This document shows positions 44,603-53,630 of a stretch of DNA of 64,000 nt, piece after piece. The translations under genes were made by a program, and so were the position numbers. Source of the stretch: Pseudomonas yamanorum (GTDB lineage: Bacteria > Pseudomonadota > Gammaproteobacteria > Pseudomonadales > Pseudomonadaceae); the NCBI RefSeq assembly GCF_013386765.1, contig NZ_JACARE010000003.1:18782-82781 (forward strand), in the 5' to 3' direction. The notes below the pieces were generated by a model that did not search any database, was not told the origin of the DNA, and was given only the letters and a program-made list of their open reading frames with translations. Each line of letters opens with the position of its first letter. Positions within the stretch are counted from its first letter, which is position 1.

Positions 44603-45490
44603 TCAAGGTTCCAGCAGCGATTTCTGGTACAGCGCAAAACAGGCTTCGGCCAATGCCGAACGCGGTGCACTGCGACGCATGATCAGCCCCAGGCGGGCCA
44701 GAGTGTGAGCGTCTTCAATGGGTTGCAGGCGCAGGTGCTCGGTGAGGGCGTCGAGGCCGCCGTCCAGTGGCATCACCGCGCAGCACAGGCCGCCGTGCAC
44801 GGCTTGTAACAATTGATGGACGGCATCGGTCTGCAACAGCGGCTGCGGGTTGAGGCCGCGGCTGTGGAAGTTGTGGTCGATGGACTGGCGAAAGTGCATG
44901 CCGCTGGTGAGCATGCCCAGGGGCAGCTCGATCAGCGCTTCCCAGCTCAGGGGCTTGTCGCCGAAGCTGAAGAACCGTTGGTCGTACAGCAGGCCCATGC
45001 GGGTTTCGCCCAAGGCCAGGGAGTCGAAACGCTCGGCGTCCAGGCGCTCGAGGTACGACACACCGAGGTCCAGGCGGTTGCTCGCCAGTTGTTCGAGGAT
45101 TTGCTCGGAGCTTAACGCGGACAGCTCAAAGCGCAGGCTCGGGTGCTCTTTATGCAGCTTCTGCATCAATGCCAGCGGATCGAAGCTCGACAACGGCACC
45201 ACGCCCAGGCGCAGCGTACCCACCAGGTTGCCCCGACAGGCGGCGGCCTCGGCCTGCAAGCCGTCGTACGCCGCCAGCACCGTGCGTGCCCAGGCCAACA
45301 CGCGCTCACCCGGAGCGGTAAAGCCTTCGAAGCGCTGGCCGCGATTGACCAGTGGCAGTTGCAGCTCTTCTTCCAGGCTGCGCAGGCGCATCGACAGGGT
45401 CGGCTGGGTGATATGGCAACGCGCGGCGGCCTGGCCGAAGTGACGGGTTTCGTCGAGGGCGATGAGGAATTTCAGCTGCTTGATGTCCAT
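44603..45490 (-). CDS. LysR-family transcriptional regulator
   Basis: A 295-residue LysR regulator. The N-terminal helix-turn-helix (LKFLIALDETRHFGQAAARCHITQPTLSMRLRSLE pattern) covers residues 5-40, and an effector-binding domain starts near residue 90. It lies 95 bp upstream of fdhD on the same strand, so it may control or be cotranscribed with the fdhD-oxidoreductase pair. The effector is unknown. Confidence 0.86.
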   Translation of the reverse strand: MDIKQLKFLIALDETRHFGQAAARCHITQPTLSMRLRSLEEELQLPLVNRGQRFEGFTAPGERVLAWARTVLAAYDGLQAEAAACRGNLVGTLRLGVVPLSSFDPLALMQKLHKEHPSLRFELSALSSEQILEQLASNRLDLGVSYLERLDAERFDSLALGETRMGLLYDQRFFSFGDKPLSWEALIELPLGMLTSGMHFRQSIDHNFHSRGLNPQPLLQTDAVHQLLQAVHGGLCCAVMPLDGGLDALTEHLRLQPIEDAHTLARLGLIMRRSAPRSALAEACFALYQKSLLEP

Positions 45491-45653
45491 CTTCGCTCCA
45501 GGGCGTGGTCCATAGGCGGGGAATTCTAGCGCGTTTGGGGTCGGGGCTCAGGAACCGTAGGAGTTATCCGGTCTTTGGTCGGGCAGGAACCCAATTCTGT
45601 GGGACTGGTCTAGTCTTTTGCATCTGGAATTCATATCCCAAGGAGAGCGCACC

Positions 45654-46094
45654 ATGAGTATTTTCAGTTTTGTTAAGGAAGCAGGCGAGAAGTTGATTGA
45701 TCTGTTGACGCCGGGTAATGCCAACGCGAGCGAGCAGTTGAAAGATCACGTGGCCAAGGTCGGGTTGGGTAATCCCAATGTGCAAACCACCGTTGATGGT
45801 GACAAGGTGACCGTGACCGGTGAAGTTGCCAGCCAGGAAGAGAAAGAAAAAATCCTGTTGGCGCTGGGCAACATCGCCGGCGTAGCGAGTGTTGATGACC
45901 AGATCACCGTTTCCGGTCCGGTTGTCGCTGCGGCCCGCTTTGTGGTGGTGAAAAAGGGCGACACGCTGAGCGCGATCTCCCTGGCGGTGTATGGCAACGC
46001 CAACCAGTACAACAAAATCTTCGAGGCCAACAAGCCGCTGCTGTCCCACCCGGACAAAATCTACCCAGGGCAGACACTGCGTATTCCTGAGTAA
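45654..46094 (+). CDS. lysM: BON-LysM protein, Kbp/YgaU family
   Basis: A 146-residue protein with a BON domain (about residues 30-90) and a C-terminal LysM domain (FVVVKKGDTLSAISLAVYGN near residue 100 to the end). E. coli Kbp (YgaU) of the same layout binds potassium in the cytoplasm. No signal peptide is present. AAGGAG precedes the ATG at 45654, which rules out the longer ORF. Confidence 0.9.
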   Translation: MSIFSFVKEAGEKLIDLLTPGNANASEQLKDHVAKVGLGNPNVQTTVDGDKVTVTGEVASQEEKEKILLALGNIAGVASVDDQITVSGPVVAAARFVVVKKGDTLSAISLAVYGNANQYNKIFEANKPLLSHPDKIYPGQTLRIPE

Positions 46095-46116
46095 GGCTTC
46101 ATATTGAGTGATGGCA

Positions 46117-46185
46117 ATCGCGGGCAAGCCCGCTCCCACATTTGGAATGCATTCTCCTGTGGGAGCGGGCTTGCCCGCGATGCGA
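46117..46185. repeat. REP pair in reversed (outward) orientation
   Basis: Two REP arms are present, but in the opposite order to the other pairs: atcgcgggcaagcccgctcc first and gagcgggcttgcccgcgat second, with only about 18 bp between the caca and tgtg ends. It separates lysM from the convergent yrfG. Confidence 0.8.
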
Positions 46186-46186
46186 T

Positions 46187-46849
46187 CTAAAGCCCGACAA
46201 TCAACTCCCGATAGTCCCCAACCGCCGCAAACTCCGCCGTGTCCTTAGGCCCCTTCCGGCTGTCCGGCTCCTTCACCGCCAGCAAGTGCCCCACGCCAAA
46301 ATCCCTGGCGCTGCGCAAGATCGGCAAGGTGTCATCGATAAACAGGCTGCGGGCCGGGTCGAAGGCGATGTCGGCGCACAGGGCGTCCCAGAACTGTGGG
46401 TTTTCCTTGGCAAAACCATAGTCATGGGAGCTGATCAGCCGCTCGAAATAAGGCGCCAACTCGATGCGCTCCAGCTTCAACGACAGCGAATCGCGATGCG
46501 CGTTAGTGATCAGGATCACCCGCTTGCCGGCCTGTTTGATCGCCGCCAGGAAGGTATCGGCGTCCGGACGCAAGGCGATCAGGTGGGCGGTTTCCAGCTT
46601 GAGTTCACGCACTGGGATCTTGAGTTCGGCGCTCCAGAAATCCAGGCAATACCATTGCAACTGTCCGGCGTTACGCTCGAACAGCGGCTGCAGCTCCATC
46701 TCGGCCATGGCCCGGCTCACGCCATGCAGCTCGGCGTAGCGCTGGGGCAGGTGCTCCATCCAGAAATGGTTGTCGAAGTGCAGGTCGAGCAAGGTGCCGT
46801 CCATGTCCAGCAGGACGGTGTCGATGGCGTGCCAGGGCAGTGGAGGCAT
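46187..46849 (-). CDS. yrfG: GMP/IMP nucleotidase YrfG
   Basis: A 220-residue HAD-family phosphatase. The nucleophile motif VLLDMDGTLLDL lies near residue 12, motif II VILITNAHRD near residue 108, and the last motif SLFIDDTLPILRSA near residue 163. E. coli YrfG dephosphorylates GMP and IMP. I chose ATG 46849; a GTG three codons upstream is possible. It is divergent from nudE, as in many gamma-proteobacteria. Confidence 0.88.
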   Translation of the reverse strand: MPPLPWHAIDTVLLDMDGTLLDLHFDNHFWMEHLPQRYAELHGVSRAMAEMELQPLFERNAGQLQWYCLDFWSAELKIPVRELKLETAHLIALRPDADTFLAAIKQAGKRVILITNAHRDSLSLKLERIELAPYFERLISSHDYGFAKENPQFWDALCADIAFDPARSLFIDDTLPILRSARDFGVGHLLAVKEPDSRKGPKDTAEFAAVGDYRELIVGL

Positions 46850-46936
46850 AAAGAACACTCATGTAAGAAAAGATATCCGACACAGACAATCGGAAAAGCC
46901 ACGGTATAGTAACCCGATCACGCCAAGGAGCCGCTC

Positions 46937-47503
46937 ATGCGCCAGAAACCCACCGTCCTCGCCCGCGAAATAGTCGCCAGTAGCCGTTTGTTCCGCGTGG
47001 AGGAAGTGCAATTGCGCTTTTCCAATGGCGTGGAGCGGACCTACGAACGCCTGGTGGGCAGGGGGGCCGGTTACGGCGCGGTGATGATCGTGGCGATGAT
47101 CGACTCGGACCATGCGCTGCTGATTGAAGAATATTGCGGCGGCACTGACGAGTACGAACTGTCATTGCCCAAGGGCCTCATCGAGCCGGGTGAGGATGTG
47201 TTGGCGGCCGCGGACCGGGAGCTCAAGGAAGAAGCTGGTTACGGCGCCCGCCAGTTGGAACACATCACCGAACTGTCGCTGTCCCCCGGCTACATGAGCC
47301 AGAAAATCCAGGTGGTACTGGCCACCGAGCTGTACGAAGAGCGCCTGGAAGGCGACGAGCCGGAGCCGATGCGCGTTGACCGGGTCAACCTGCGGGAGCT
47401 TTCGCAGTTGGCGCAAAACGAGCAGTTCAGCGAGGGCCGTGCCTTGGCCGCGCTGTATCTGGTACGTGACCTGCTGACTCAACGAGGAGCGTTCCAGCCA
47501 TGA
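46937..47503 (+). CDS. nudE: ADP compounds hydrolase NudE
   Basis: A 188-residue Nudix hydrolase. The Nudix box runs as GLIEPGEDVLAAADRELKEE and on to AGYG near residues 76-99. NudE hydrolyses ADP-ribose, Ap3A and NADH. AAGGAG precedes the ATG. The next gene, cysQ, overlaps its stop by 4 nt, so both are translated together. Confidence 0.92.
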   Translation: MRQKPTVLAREIVASSRLFRVEEVQLRFSNGVERTYERLVGRGAGYGAVMIVAMIDSDHALLIEEYCGGTDEYELSLPKGLIEPGEDVLAAADRELKEEAGYGARQLEHITELSLSPGYMSQKIQVVLATELYEERLEGDEPEPMRVDRVNLRELSQLAQNEQFSEGRALAALYLVRDLLTQRGAFQP

Positions 47504-48336
47504 GCGAACTGTTCCTGGGTCACCCGTTTATTGCCCCCGTGATTGAATTGGCCCGCCAGGCCGGCGAGGTCATCCTGCCGTACTGGCGTGCCGACGTGGC
47601 CGTGACCACCAAGACCGATGATTCGCCGGTCACTGCCGCCGACCTGGCCGCCCATCACCTGATCCTCGCCGGGCTCACCGCCCTGGATCCGAGCATTCCG
47701 GTGCTGTCTGAAGAAGACGCGGACATTGACCAGAGCGTGCGCGCCGGTTGGCAGCGCTGGTGGCTGGTGGACCCGCTGGACGGCACCAAGGAGTTCATCT
47801 CCGGCAGCGAGGAGTTCACCGTCAACATTGCCTTGATCGAACAGGGTCGCGTGGTGTTCGGCGTGGTATCGATACCCACCAGCGGCCGTTGCTACTTCGG
47901 CGGTGCCGGGCTTGGCGCCTGGCGCTCCGATGTGAGTGAGCCGCCCAAGCAGATTCAGGTACGCCGGACACCTGCGGCGGGCGAGGCGTTTACCGTGGTT
48001 GCCAGCCGTCGGCACAGCAGCCCGGAGCAGGAGCGTTTGCTGGCCGGTTTGAGTGTGGGATTGGGCGAGTTGAAGCTGGCCAATATCGGCAGCTCGTTGA
48101 AGTTTTGCCTGTTGGCTGAAGGCAGCGCCGATTGCTACCCGCGCCTGGCGCCGACCTCGCAGTGGGACACCGCTGCGGCACAGGGTGTGTTGGAAGGGGC
48201 GGGCGGTGAAGTGCTGGAGCTGGATGGGCAGCCGTTCAGTTACCCGGCTCGGGCGTCGCTATTAAATCCGTTCTTCCTGGCGTTGCCGGCTAAAGCGGAG
48301 TGGCGCGAGCGGTTGCTGACCCTGGCCCGTTCCTGA
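47500..48336 (+). CDS. cysQ: 3'(2'),5'-bisphosphate nucleotidase CysQ
   Basis: A 278-residue magnesium-dependent phosphatase of the inositol monophosphatase fold. It removes the 3'-phosphate of PAP formed in sulfate assimilation. Metal-site motifs are VLSEEDAD near residue 67, the signature WWLVDPLDGTKEFI near residue 87, and APTSQWDTAAAQGVLEGAGG near residue 215. A further sulfur-metabolism gene in the window, though far from the others. A perfect long inverted repeat follows 8 nt after the stop. Confidence 0.92.
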   Translation: MSELFLGHPFIAPVIELARQAGEVILPYWRADVAVTTKTDDSPVTAADLAAHHLILAGLTALDPSIPVLSEEDADIDQSVRAGWQRWWLVDPLDGTKEFISGSEEFTVNIALIEQGRVVFGVVSIPTSGRCYFGGAGLGAWRSDVSEPPKQIQVRRTPAAGEAFTVVASRRHSSPEQERLLAGLSVGLGELKLANIGSSLKFCLLAEGSADCYPRLAPTSQWDTAAAQGVLEGAGGEVLELDGQPFSYPARASLLNPFFLALPAKAEWRERLLTLARS

Positions 48337-48343
48337 AGCCAGG

Positions 48344-48467
48344 CGCCCCGTAGCAGCTGTCGAGCGCCAGCGAGGCTGCGGTGGCAGCACCGCTGTAATC
48401 ACGGCTGGCGCAGGACCGAGTTGCGCCCGACGCAGCCTCGCTGGCGCTCGACAGCTGCTACGGGGCG
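48344..48467. repeat. Perfect 37-bp inverted repeat (third REP-like family)
   Basis: Bases 48344-48380 (cgccccgtagcagctgtcga onward) are an exact inverted copy of 48431-48467, around a 50-bp centre. The sequence differs from both other REP families. It lies between convergent cysQ and the hotdog gene and could form a very strong hairpin. Confidence 0.85.
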
Positions 48468-48496
48468 GGCGTTATACGGGGCGGGGGTTATGATTG

Positions 48497-48952
48497 TTAG
48501 CGGTGCAGCACGTACTGGCCAGTGAAGGCCACGGCCCGCTCTTCACTGCCCTCATTGACAATCCACGTCTCCAGCGCCAACCGCGCCCGGCCATAACGCT
48601 TATACGTCGCTAAAAAACGCTTCCACACCTTCTCATCTGGTGCCTGGCAAACCGCCGTCGCATCAGTAGTCACCGGCAGCGGGTAACTGATCTGCCCTTC
48701 CTGAATCACGATGTGCCCGTCTTCAATCCCTTCCTCACGCAACTGCAGATGCAGCCAACCCCAGCCCGCCAGCACGGCACCGCAGTAGAGGCTGCCGCCA
48801 AACATGGTGCTCTTGTGGTTGATGTTGGCGTCCAGCGGCAAGCGCAGTTGCAGTTGTCGGTCCTGCCAGTCGATTACCTTGAGGCCCATTTCCCGGGTCA
48901 GGGGAATGTCGTGGTGAAGGATCGATTCCAGGTAACGGCTATCGCGACTCAT
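48497..48952 (-). CDS. YiiD C-terminal-type hotdog protein
   Basis: A 151-residue putative thioesterase like the C-terminal hotdog domain of YiiD. Segments ANINHKSTMFGGSLYCGAVLAGW near residue 42 and a C-terminal AVAFTGQYVLHR are typical. GAGG precedes the ATG. It follows dctD by 27 nt on the same strand. The substrate is unknown. Confidence 0.82.
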   Translation of the reverse strand: MSRDSRYLESILHHDIPLTREMGLKVIDWQDRQLQLRLPLDANINHKSTMFGGSLYCGAVLAGWGWLHLQLREEGIEDGHIVIQEGQISYPLPVTTDATAVCQAPDEKVWKRFLATYKRYGRARLALETWIVNEGSEERAVAFTGQYVLHR

Positions 48953-48979
48953 GGTGGCCTCGTGGCAGGTGGAAAAGGG

Positions 48980-50365
48980 TCATTCGTCGTCAGCGTGACT
49001 GTTGCCGCTGTCGGCGAAGTTCAGCCCGTGCTTGCGCAGTTTGTCGTGCAGGGTTTTACGCGGCACGCCCAGTGCTTCGGCAAGGCTGCGCATGGAGTTG
49101 TGGGGGCGCGTCAGTTCAGCGGCGATCAGGCTTTTTTCAAACTGTTCGACCTGTTCGCTCAAGCCGCCGGGCGTGCTGGTGAGGATGCCGGTCGAAGGGT
49201 TGTCCGGGGTGCTGTCCAGCGCCAGTTCCAGGCCCAGGGCGAAGCGCTCGGCGGCGTTTTGCAGTTCGCGCACGTTGCCCGGCCAGCTGTGGCGTAACAG
49301 CAGCGCGCGTTGGCCCGGTTGCAACTCTTTCATCGGTAGGCCGTGGCGGGTGCTGGCTTCGTCGGCAAAGTGCTGGAACAGCATCAGCGCGTCCTCACCC
49401 CGTTCGCGCAGTGGCGGAATGCGCAGGGGCGCGACGTTGAGGCGATAGTACAAGTCAGCCCGGAAGCGCCCCTGGTCGGCGGACTGGCGCAGGTCTTCCT
49501 TGGTGGCGGCGATGATGCGGATATCCAGCGGGATCAACTGATTGCCCCCAAGACGTTCCACCACGCGTTCCTGCAACAGCCGTAGCAGTTTGACCTGCAC
49601 ATCCAGGCTCATGCTTTCGATTTCATCCAGAAACAGCGTGCCGCCATTGGCGAATTCGAATTTGCCGATGCGCCGCTTCTGGGCGCCGGTAAAGGCCCCC
49701 GGCTCGTGACCGAACAACTCGCTTTCCACCACCGACTCGGCCAGGGCGCCGGCGTTGATCGCCACAAACGGGCCGGTGCGGCGGTTCGACAGGTCGTGCA
49801 GCGCACGCGCCACCACCTCTTTGCCGGCGCCGGTCTCGCCGAGGATCAGCACGTCGGCCTTGGTCGCCGCCAGTGCGCCGATTTGCTCGCGCAGGCGCAG
49901 CATCTGCGGTGAGTGCCCCACCAGGCGCGTGCTCAATTGCTGGCGGTCGCTCAAGGCCAGGCGCAGGCTGCGGTTGTCCAGCACCAGGCGGCGCAGGGCG
50001 AGGGCACGGCGCACGCTGTCGAGCAGGGCGTCGCTGGCGAAGGGTTTTTCCAGGAAGTCGTAGGCGCCGGTCCGCATGGCCTGCACCGCCAACGGCACGT
50101 CGCCGTGGCCGGTGATCAGCAGCACCGGCAGCTCCGGGTCTTGCGCGTGGAGTTCCCTCAGCAGCTCCAGGCCATCCATGCCGGGCATACGGATGTCACT
50201 CACCACCACGCCCGGCCAATCCCGGGACAGGCGTGCGGTCAGGCCCTGGGCTTCGCCGAGGGTCAGGACCTTCAGCCCGGCCAGGTCCAGGGTCTGGCAC
50301 AGGGCCTGACGCAGGTGTGGATCATCGTCGATCAACACCACCTGAATCTGGTTATCGATACTCAT
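48980..50365 (-). CDS. dctD: C4-dicarboxylate response regulator DctD (sigma-54 activator)
   Basis: A 461-residue NtrC-type activator. The receiver domain has D57 in VVSDIRMPGMDG as the likely phosphorylation site. The AAA+ domain follows (about residues 145-380), with Walker A GETGAGKEVVARAL and the sigma-54 contact loop GAFTGA intact. A Fis-type helix-turn-helix ends the protein (LAEALGVPRKTLHDKLRKHG). It overlaps dctB by 4 nt. DctD activates C4-dicarboxylate uptake genes; none are in this window, so the ligand assignment rests on similarity. Confidence 0.88.
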   Translation of the reverse strand: MSIDNQIQVVLIDDDPHLRQALCQTLDLAGLKVLTLGEAQGLTARLSRDWPGVVVSDIRMPGMDGLELLRELHAQDPELPVLLITGHGDVPLAVQAMRTGAYDFLEKPFASDALLDSVRRALALRRLVLDNRSLRLALSDRQQLSTRLVGHSPQMLRLREQIGALAATKADVLILGETGAGKEVVARALHDLSNRRTGPFVAINAGALAESVVESELFGHEPGAFTGAQKRRIGKFEFANGGTLFLDEIESMSLDVQVKLLRLLQERVVERLGGNQLIPLDIRIIAATKEDLRQSADQGRFRADLYYRLNVAPLRIPPLRERGEDALMLFQHFADEASTRHGLPMKELQPGQRALLLRHSWPGNVRELQNAAERFALGLELALDSTPDNPSTGILTSTPGGLSEQVEQFEKSLIAAELTRPHNSMRSLAEALGVPRKTLHDKLRKHGLNFADSGNSHADDE

Positions 50366-52170
50366 ACACTGCGGTCCTCGGACGGTTGCAGACTGACACC
50401 CGGTGCTCCGGCGCGCAGTTTCAAGGTTAACAGCGCGCCACCTTCCTTGTGGTTGGCGAACAACAGTTCACCGCCAAAGGCGCGCATCAGGGTGTCGCAG
50501 ATCGCCAGGCCCAACCCCAGGCCCTGGGTGCGGGTCTTGGTGGTGTAGAAGGGTTCGCTGGCGCGGCCCAGGGCTTCCATGCAGAACCCCGGACCGTTGT
50601 CGCGAATGTACAGGTTGACGCCCTGTTCGGTGGTCTGGGCACTCAACCAGAGTTTGCGCGGCGGGCCTTTTTCGGTCAGGGCGTCGAGGGCGTTGGCCAG
50701 CAGGTTGCCCAGCACCTGGCGCAGGCGGGTTTCGCCGGCTGCGACCCACAAGGTGGCCTCGGGTAAATCGCGGATCAACTCGACCTCCATGGACCGCCTG
50801 CGCTTGGCCAGCAGCGCCAGCGCATCGTCCAGCGCCGGTTGCAGTGCCACGCTTTCCGGCGCGTGCCGGTCGCGCCGGGCGAAGGCACGCAAGTGGGCGA
50901 TGATCGAGGCCATGCGCCCGGTCAATTCGCTGATCAACTTGAGGTTGCCACGAGCGTCGTCGGTGCGCTCATGGTCGAGCAGGATTTCGGCGTTTTCCGC
51001 GTAGCTTCGAATCGCTGCCAGCGGCTGATTGAGCTCGTGGCTGATGCTCGCCGACATGGTGCCCAGCGCCGACAACTTGCCGGCCTGCACCAGGTCATCC
51101 TGGGCGCGTACCAGTTCCTGCTGGGCATGTTCGCGCTCCAGTACTTCCTGTTTCAGGCGCCGGTTGAGGCCTTCCAGGTCGCTGGTGCGTTCGATCACGC
51201 GCATTTCCAGCTCACGGCGGGCCTTGGCTTCGAAGGCGATGCGCTCCAGGTAGTGGCGACGGCGCTGCATCATCAGGCCGAGCAACAGCATCAGCACCAG
51301 CAAGGTGGCGCCACCCACGGCAACCACGGTGCGCACCGGGCGGCTGATCAAGGTGCGCGGGGCGAGAATCTCGACCTTCCAGCCGGTCTCGGCGATGTCG
51401 GTGGCCTGGCGCACCCAAGCCGTGGCACTGAGGTTCAGCGGCTGCGGGTCGCGGGTCGGGTAGGGCTGGATGGCGATGATGGCTCGGCGTTCTTCGTCGG
51501 TCAGGGGCCGGGTGGCGCGGAATCGCCATTGCGGGCGCGACGTGAGGATCACCACGCCGTTGTGGTCGGTCACCAGCAGTTGTTCCGGTGTGTTGCCCCA
51601 CAGGCTTTCGGTGTGGTCCAGGTCGACCTTCACCACCAGCACGCCGATGATGGTGTCGCCATCGCGCACGGCGGCGGCGAAGAAGTAGCCGCGTTTGGCC
51701 GAGGTGGTGCCCAGCCCGAAGAAGCGCCCCAGGCGCCCGGCCATGGCTTCGCTGAAGTAGGGGCGAAAGGAAAAATTACGCCCGACGAAGCTGTCCTGTT
51801 TGTCCCAGTTGGACGCCGCGAGGGTCTTGCCGGTGGTGTCCATCAGGTACATCACTTCCACCCCGGCCTGGGCGGCGACGTCCTTGAGCAGGTGGTTGGC
51901 GTTGACCAGGTTGGTGCTGACCTGGGGCGCGTCGATGGCGGTGCGCAGTGCCGGCAGGTCGCCGAGGATCTGCGGCAACACTTCGTAGCGGTGCAGGGTG
52001 CCCAGCAGGTTGGCGACGTACAGGTCCAGCGTCTGGCGGTTCTGCCCGGCCAGTTCGCTGCGGTAATAGCGCTCGGCCAAGTGCTCCAGCGGCCACAACA
52101 GCGGCGCCAGGCACAGCGCCAGCAGGGCCAGGCTGCGCCAGCGGGGTCTTCGCGGAAGGGGTGGAGTCAT
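50362..52170 (-). CDS. dctB: C4-dicarboxylate sensor kinase DctB
   Basis: A 602-residue sensor kinase. Membrane segments at about residues 12-28 and 280-302 enclose a periplasmic double-Cache-like sensor domain. A coiled coil (about 305-365) leads to the H box GTMSASISHELNQPLAAIRSY, near residue 381, and the ATPase domain with GNLLANALDAL and DNGPGF. Sensing of succinate, malate or fumarate is known for DctB; specificity here is by similarity. It pairs with dctD through a 4-nt overlap. Confidence 0.87.
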   Translation of the reverse strand: MTPPLPRRPRWRSLALLALCLAPLLWPLEHLAERYYRSELAGQNRQTLDLYVANLLGTLHRYEVLPQILGDLPALRTAIDAPQVSTNLVNANHLLKDVAAQAGVEVMYLMDTTGKTLAASNWDKQDSFVGRNFSFRPYFSEAMAGRLGRFFGLGTTSAKRGYFFAAAVRDGDTIIGVLVVKVDLDHTESLWGNTPEQLLVTDHNGVVILTSRPQWRFRATRPLTDEERRAIIAIQPYPTRDPQPLNLSATAWVRQATDIAETGWKVEILAPRTLISRPVRTVVAVGGATLLVLMLLLGLMMQRRRHYLERIAFEAKARRELEMRVIERTSDLEGLNRRLKQEVLEREHAQQELVRAQDDLVQAGKLSALGTMSASISHELNQPLAAIRSYAENAEILLDHERTDDARGNLKLISELTGRMASIIAHLRAFARRDRHAPESVALQPALDDALALLAKRRRSMEVELIRDLPEATLWVAAGETRLRQVLGNLLANALDALTEKGPPRKLWLSAQTTEQGVNLYIRDNGPGFCMEALGRASEPFYTTKTRTQGLGLGLAICDTLMRAFGGELLFANHKEGGALLTLKLRAGAPGVSLQPSEDRSV

Positions 52171-52206
52171 GGGAATCGTGCGCCTGTGGGTACAGGCGCA
52201 TTATGC

Positions 52207-53088
52207 CTACGCCTGCTCGGCAAGACACTCGCGCAATGCGTCGTGCCACTGCGGCTGCGATACGTGCCACTGTTGTTGCAGGCGGCTGCAATCGAGGCGT
52301 GAGTTCAGCGGACGCTTGGCGGGTGTCGGATAGGCGCTGGAGGGAATCGCCTCCAGCTCTGCGCAAGCTTTGCCTTGGGCCCGCAATTGCTCGCCGATTG
52401 CCTGTGCAAAACCGAACCACGAGGTCTCGCCCTGGGCGGTCAGGTGGTAGACCCCCCAATCCCCGGCCTGGCCCGCTTGCCAGCGTTCGATCAGGGCTCG
52501 GGTGCTGTTGGCGATGGTGCCGGCCCAGGTTGGCGCGCCGATCTGGTCGGCGACGATGCGCATCTGCGGCTTTTCCTGCAGCAGGCGTTGCATGGTCAGC
52601 AGGAAGTTTTTGCCGTGGGTCGAGTAGACCCAGCTGGTGCGCAGAATCAGGTGCTCACCGCCGACCGCGGCGATTGCCTGTTCACCGGCCAGCTTGCTTG
52701 CGCCATACACGCCCAACGGGTGGGTGGCGTCGTCCTCGTTGTAGGGCGCGGCCTTGCTGCCGTCGAACACATAGTCGGTGGAATAGTGGATCAGCGGAAT
52801 GCCCAGTGCCTTGGCTTCCTCGGCGAAGACGCCGGGGGCGGTGGCGTTGATGGCGAAGGCCGCCTCCGGCTCGCTTTCGGCCTGATCGACGGCGGTGTGT
52901 GCGGCGGCGTTGATGATCAGGCCCGGGCGGTGGGCACGCACTTGCTGGCGGATCTGCTCGGGCTGCGCCAGGTCAAGCTGGTCGCGGCCCAGCACGATCA
53001 ACTCACCCAAGCCCTGGAGGCGCTGTTGCAGCTCCCGGGAGACCTGGCCGTGTTGGCCGCTGATGAGGATTTTCAGAGGCAAGCTCAT
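52207..53088 (-). CDS. rfbD: dTDP-4-dehydrorhamnose reductase
   Basis: A 293-residue NAD(P)H-dependent reductase of the extended SDR group making dTDP-L-rhamnose, the last step of the pathway. It has ISGQHGQVSRELQQRL at the start and the YSTDYVFDGSKAAPYNEDD segment near residue 104. It is the last of four rfb genes, overlapping rfbC by 4 nt. dTDP-rhamnose feeds LPS core, O-antigen or other rhamnosylation. Confidence 0.92.
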   Translation of the reverse strand: MSLPLKILISGQHGQVSRELQQRLQGLGELIVLGRDQLDLAQPEQIRQQVRAHRPGLIINAAAHTAVDQAESEPEAAFAINATAPGVFAEEAKALGIPLIHYSTDYVFDGSKAAPYNEDDATHPLGVYGASKLAGEQAIAAVGGEHLILRTSWVYSTHGKNFLLTMQRLLQEKPQMRIVADQIGAPTWAGTIANSTRALIERWQAGQAGDWGVYHLTAQGETSWFGFAQAIGEQLRAQGKACAELEAIPSSAYPTPAKRPLNSRLDCSRLQQQWHVSQPQWHDALRECLAEQA

Positions 53089-53630
53089 GGGAACAGGTCG
53101 GCCTCTTGCAGGCTTTTGCCGGCCTGATCCTTGGCGGACAGTTGCGGCGCCTCGGTCAGCTCCCAGTCGATGGCCAGCGTCGGGTCGTTCCAGAGGATGC
53201 TGCGCTCGGCGCTCGGCTGGTAGTAATCAGTGGTCTTGTAGAGGAATTCTGCGTAGTCGCTCAGCACCACAAACCCATGGGCGAAACCTTCCGGCACCCA
53301 CAGTTGGCGGTGGTTGTCGGCGGAAAGCCGCACACCCACCCATTGCCCGAAGTTGGGTGAGCTGCGGCGAATGTCTACGGCCACATCCAGCACTTCGCCG
53401 GCGGTGACGCGCACCAGTTTGCCCTGGGTATGTTCGAGCTGGTAGTGCAGGCCGCGCAGCACACCTTTCTGCGAGCGCGAGTGGTTGTCCTGCACGAAGT
53501 CACGCTTGAGCCCGGTGGCCTCTTCGAAGGCGCGGGCGTTGAAGCTTTCGTAGAAAAAACCGCGCTCGTCGCCGAACACTTTCGGTTCGATGATCAGTAC
53601 GCCCGGCAGCGAGGTGTCGGTGACCTTCAT
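53085..53630 (-). CDS. rfbC: dTDP-4-dehydrorhamnose 3,5-epimerase
   Basis: A 181-residue cupin epimerase. Typical segments are [17 protein letters not shown] near residue 20, [20 protein letters not shown] near residue 46 with the catalytic histidine in GLHYQ, and the [21 protein letters not shown] part near residue 118. The ATG at 53630 overlaps the rfbA stop by 4 nt, so the longer ORF is not real. Confidence 0.93.
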   Translation of the reverse strand: MKVTDTSLPGVLIIEPKVFGDERGFFYESFNARAFEEATGLKRDFVQDNHSRSQKGVLRGLHYQLEHTQGKLVRVTAGEVLDVAVDIRRSSPNFGQWVGVRLSADNHRQLWVPEGFAHGFVVLSDYAEFLYKTTDYYQPSAERSILWNDPTLAIDWELTEAPQLSAKDQAGKSLQEADLFP

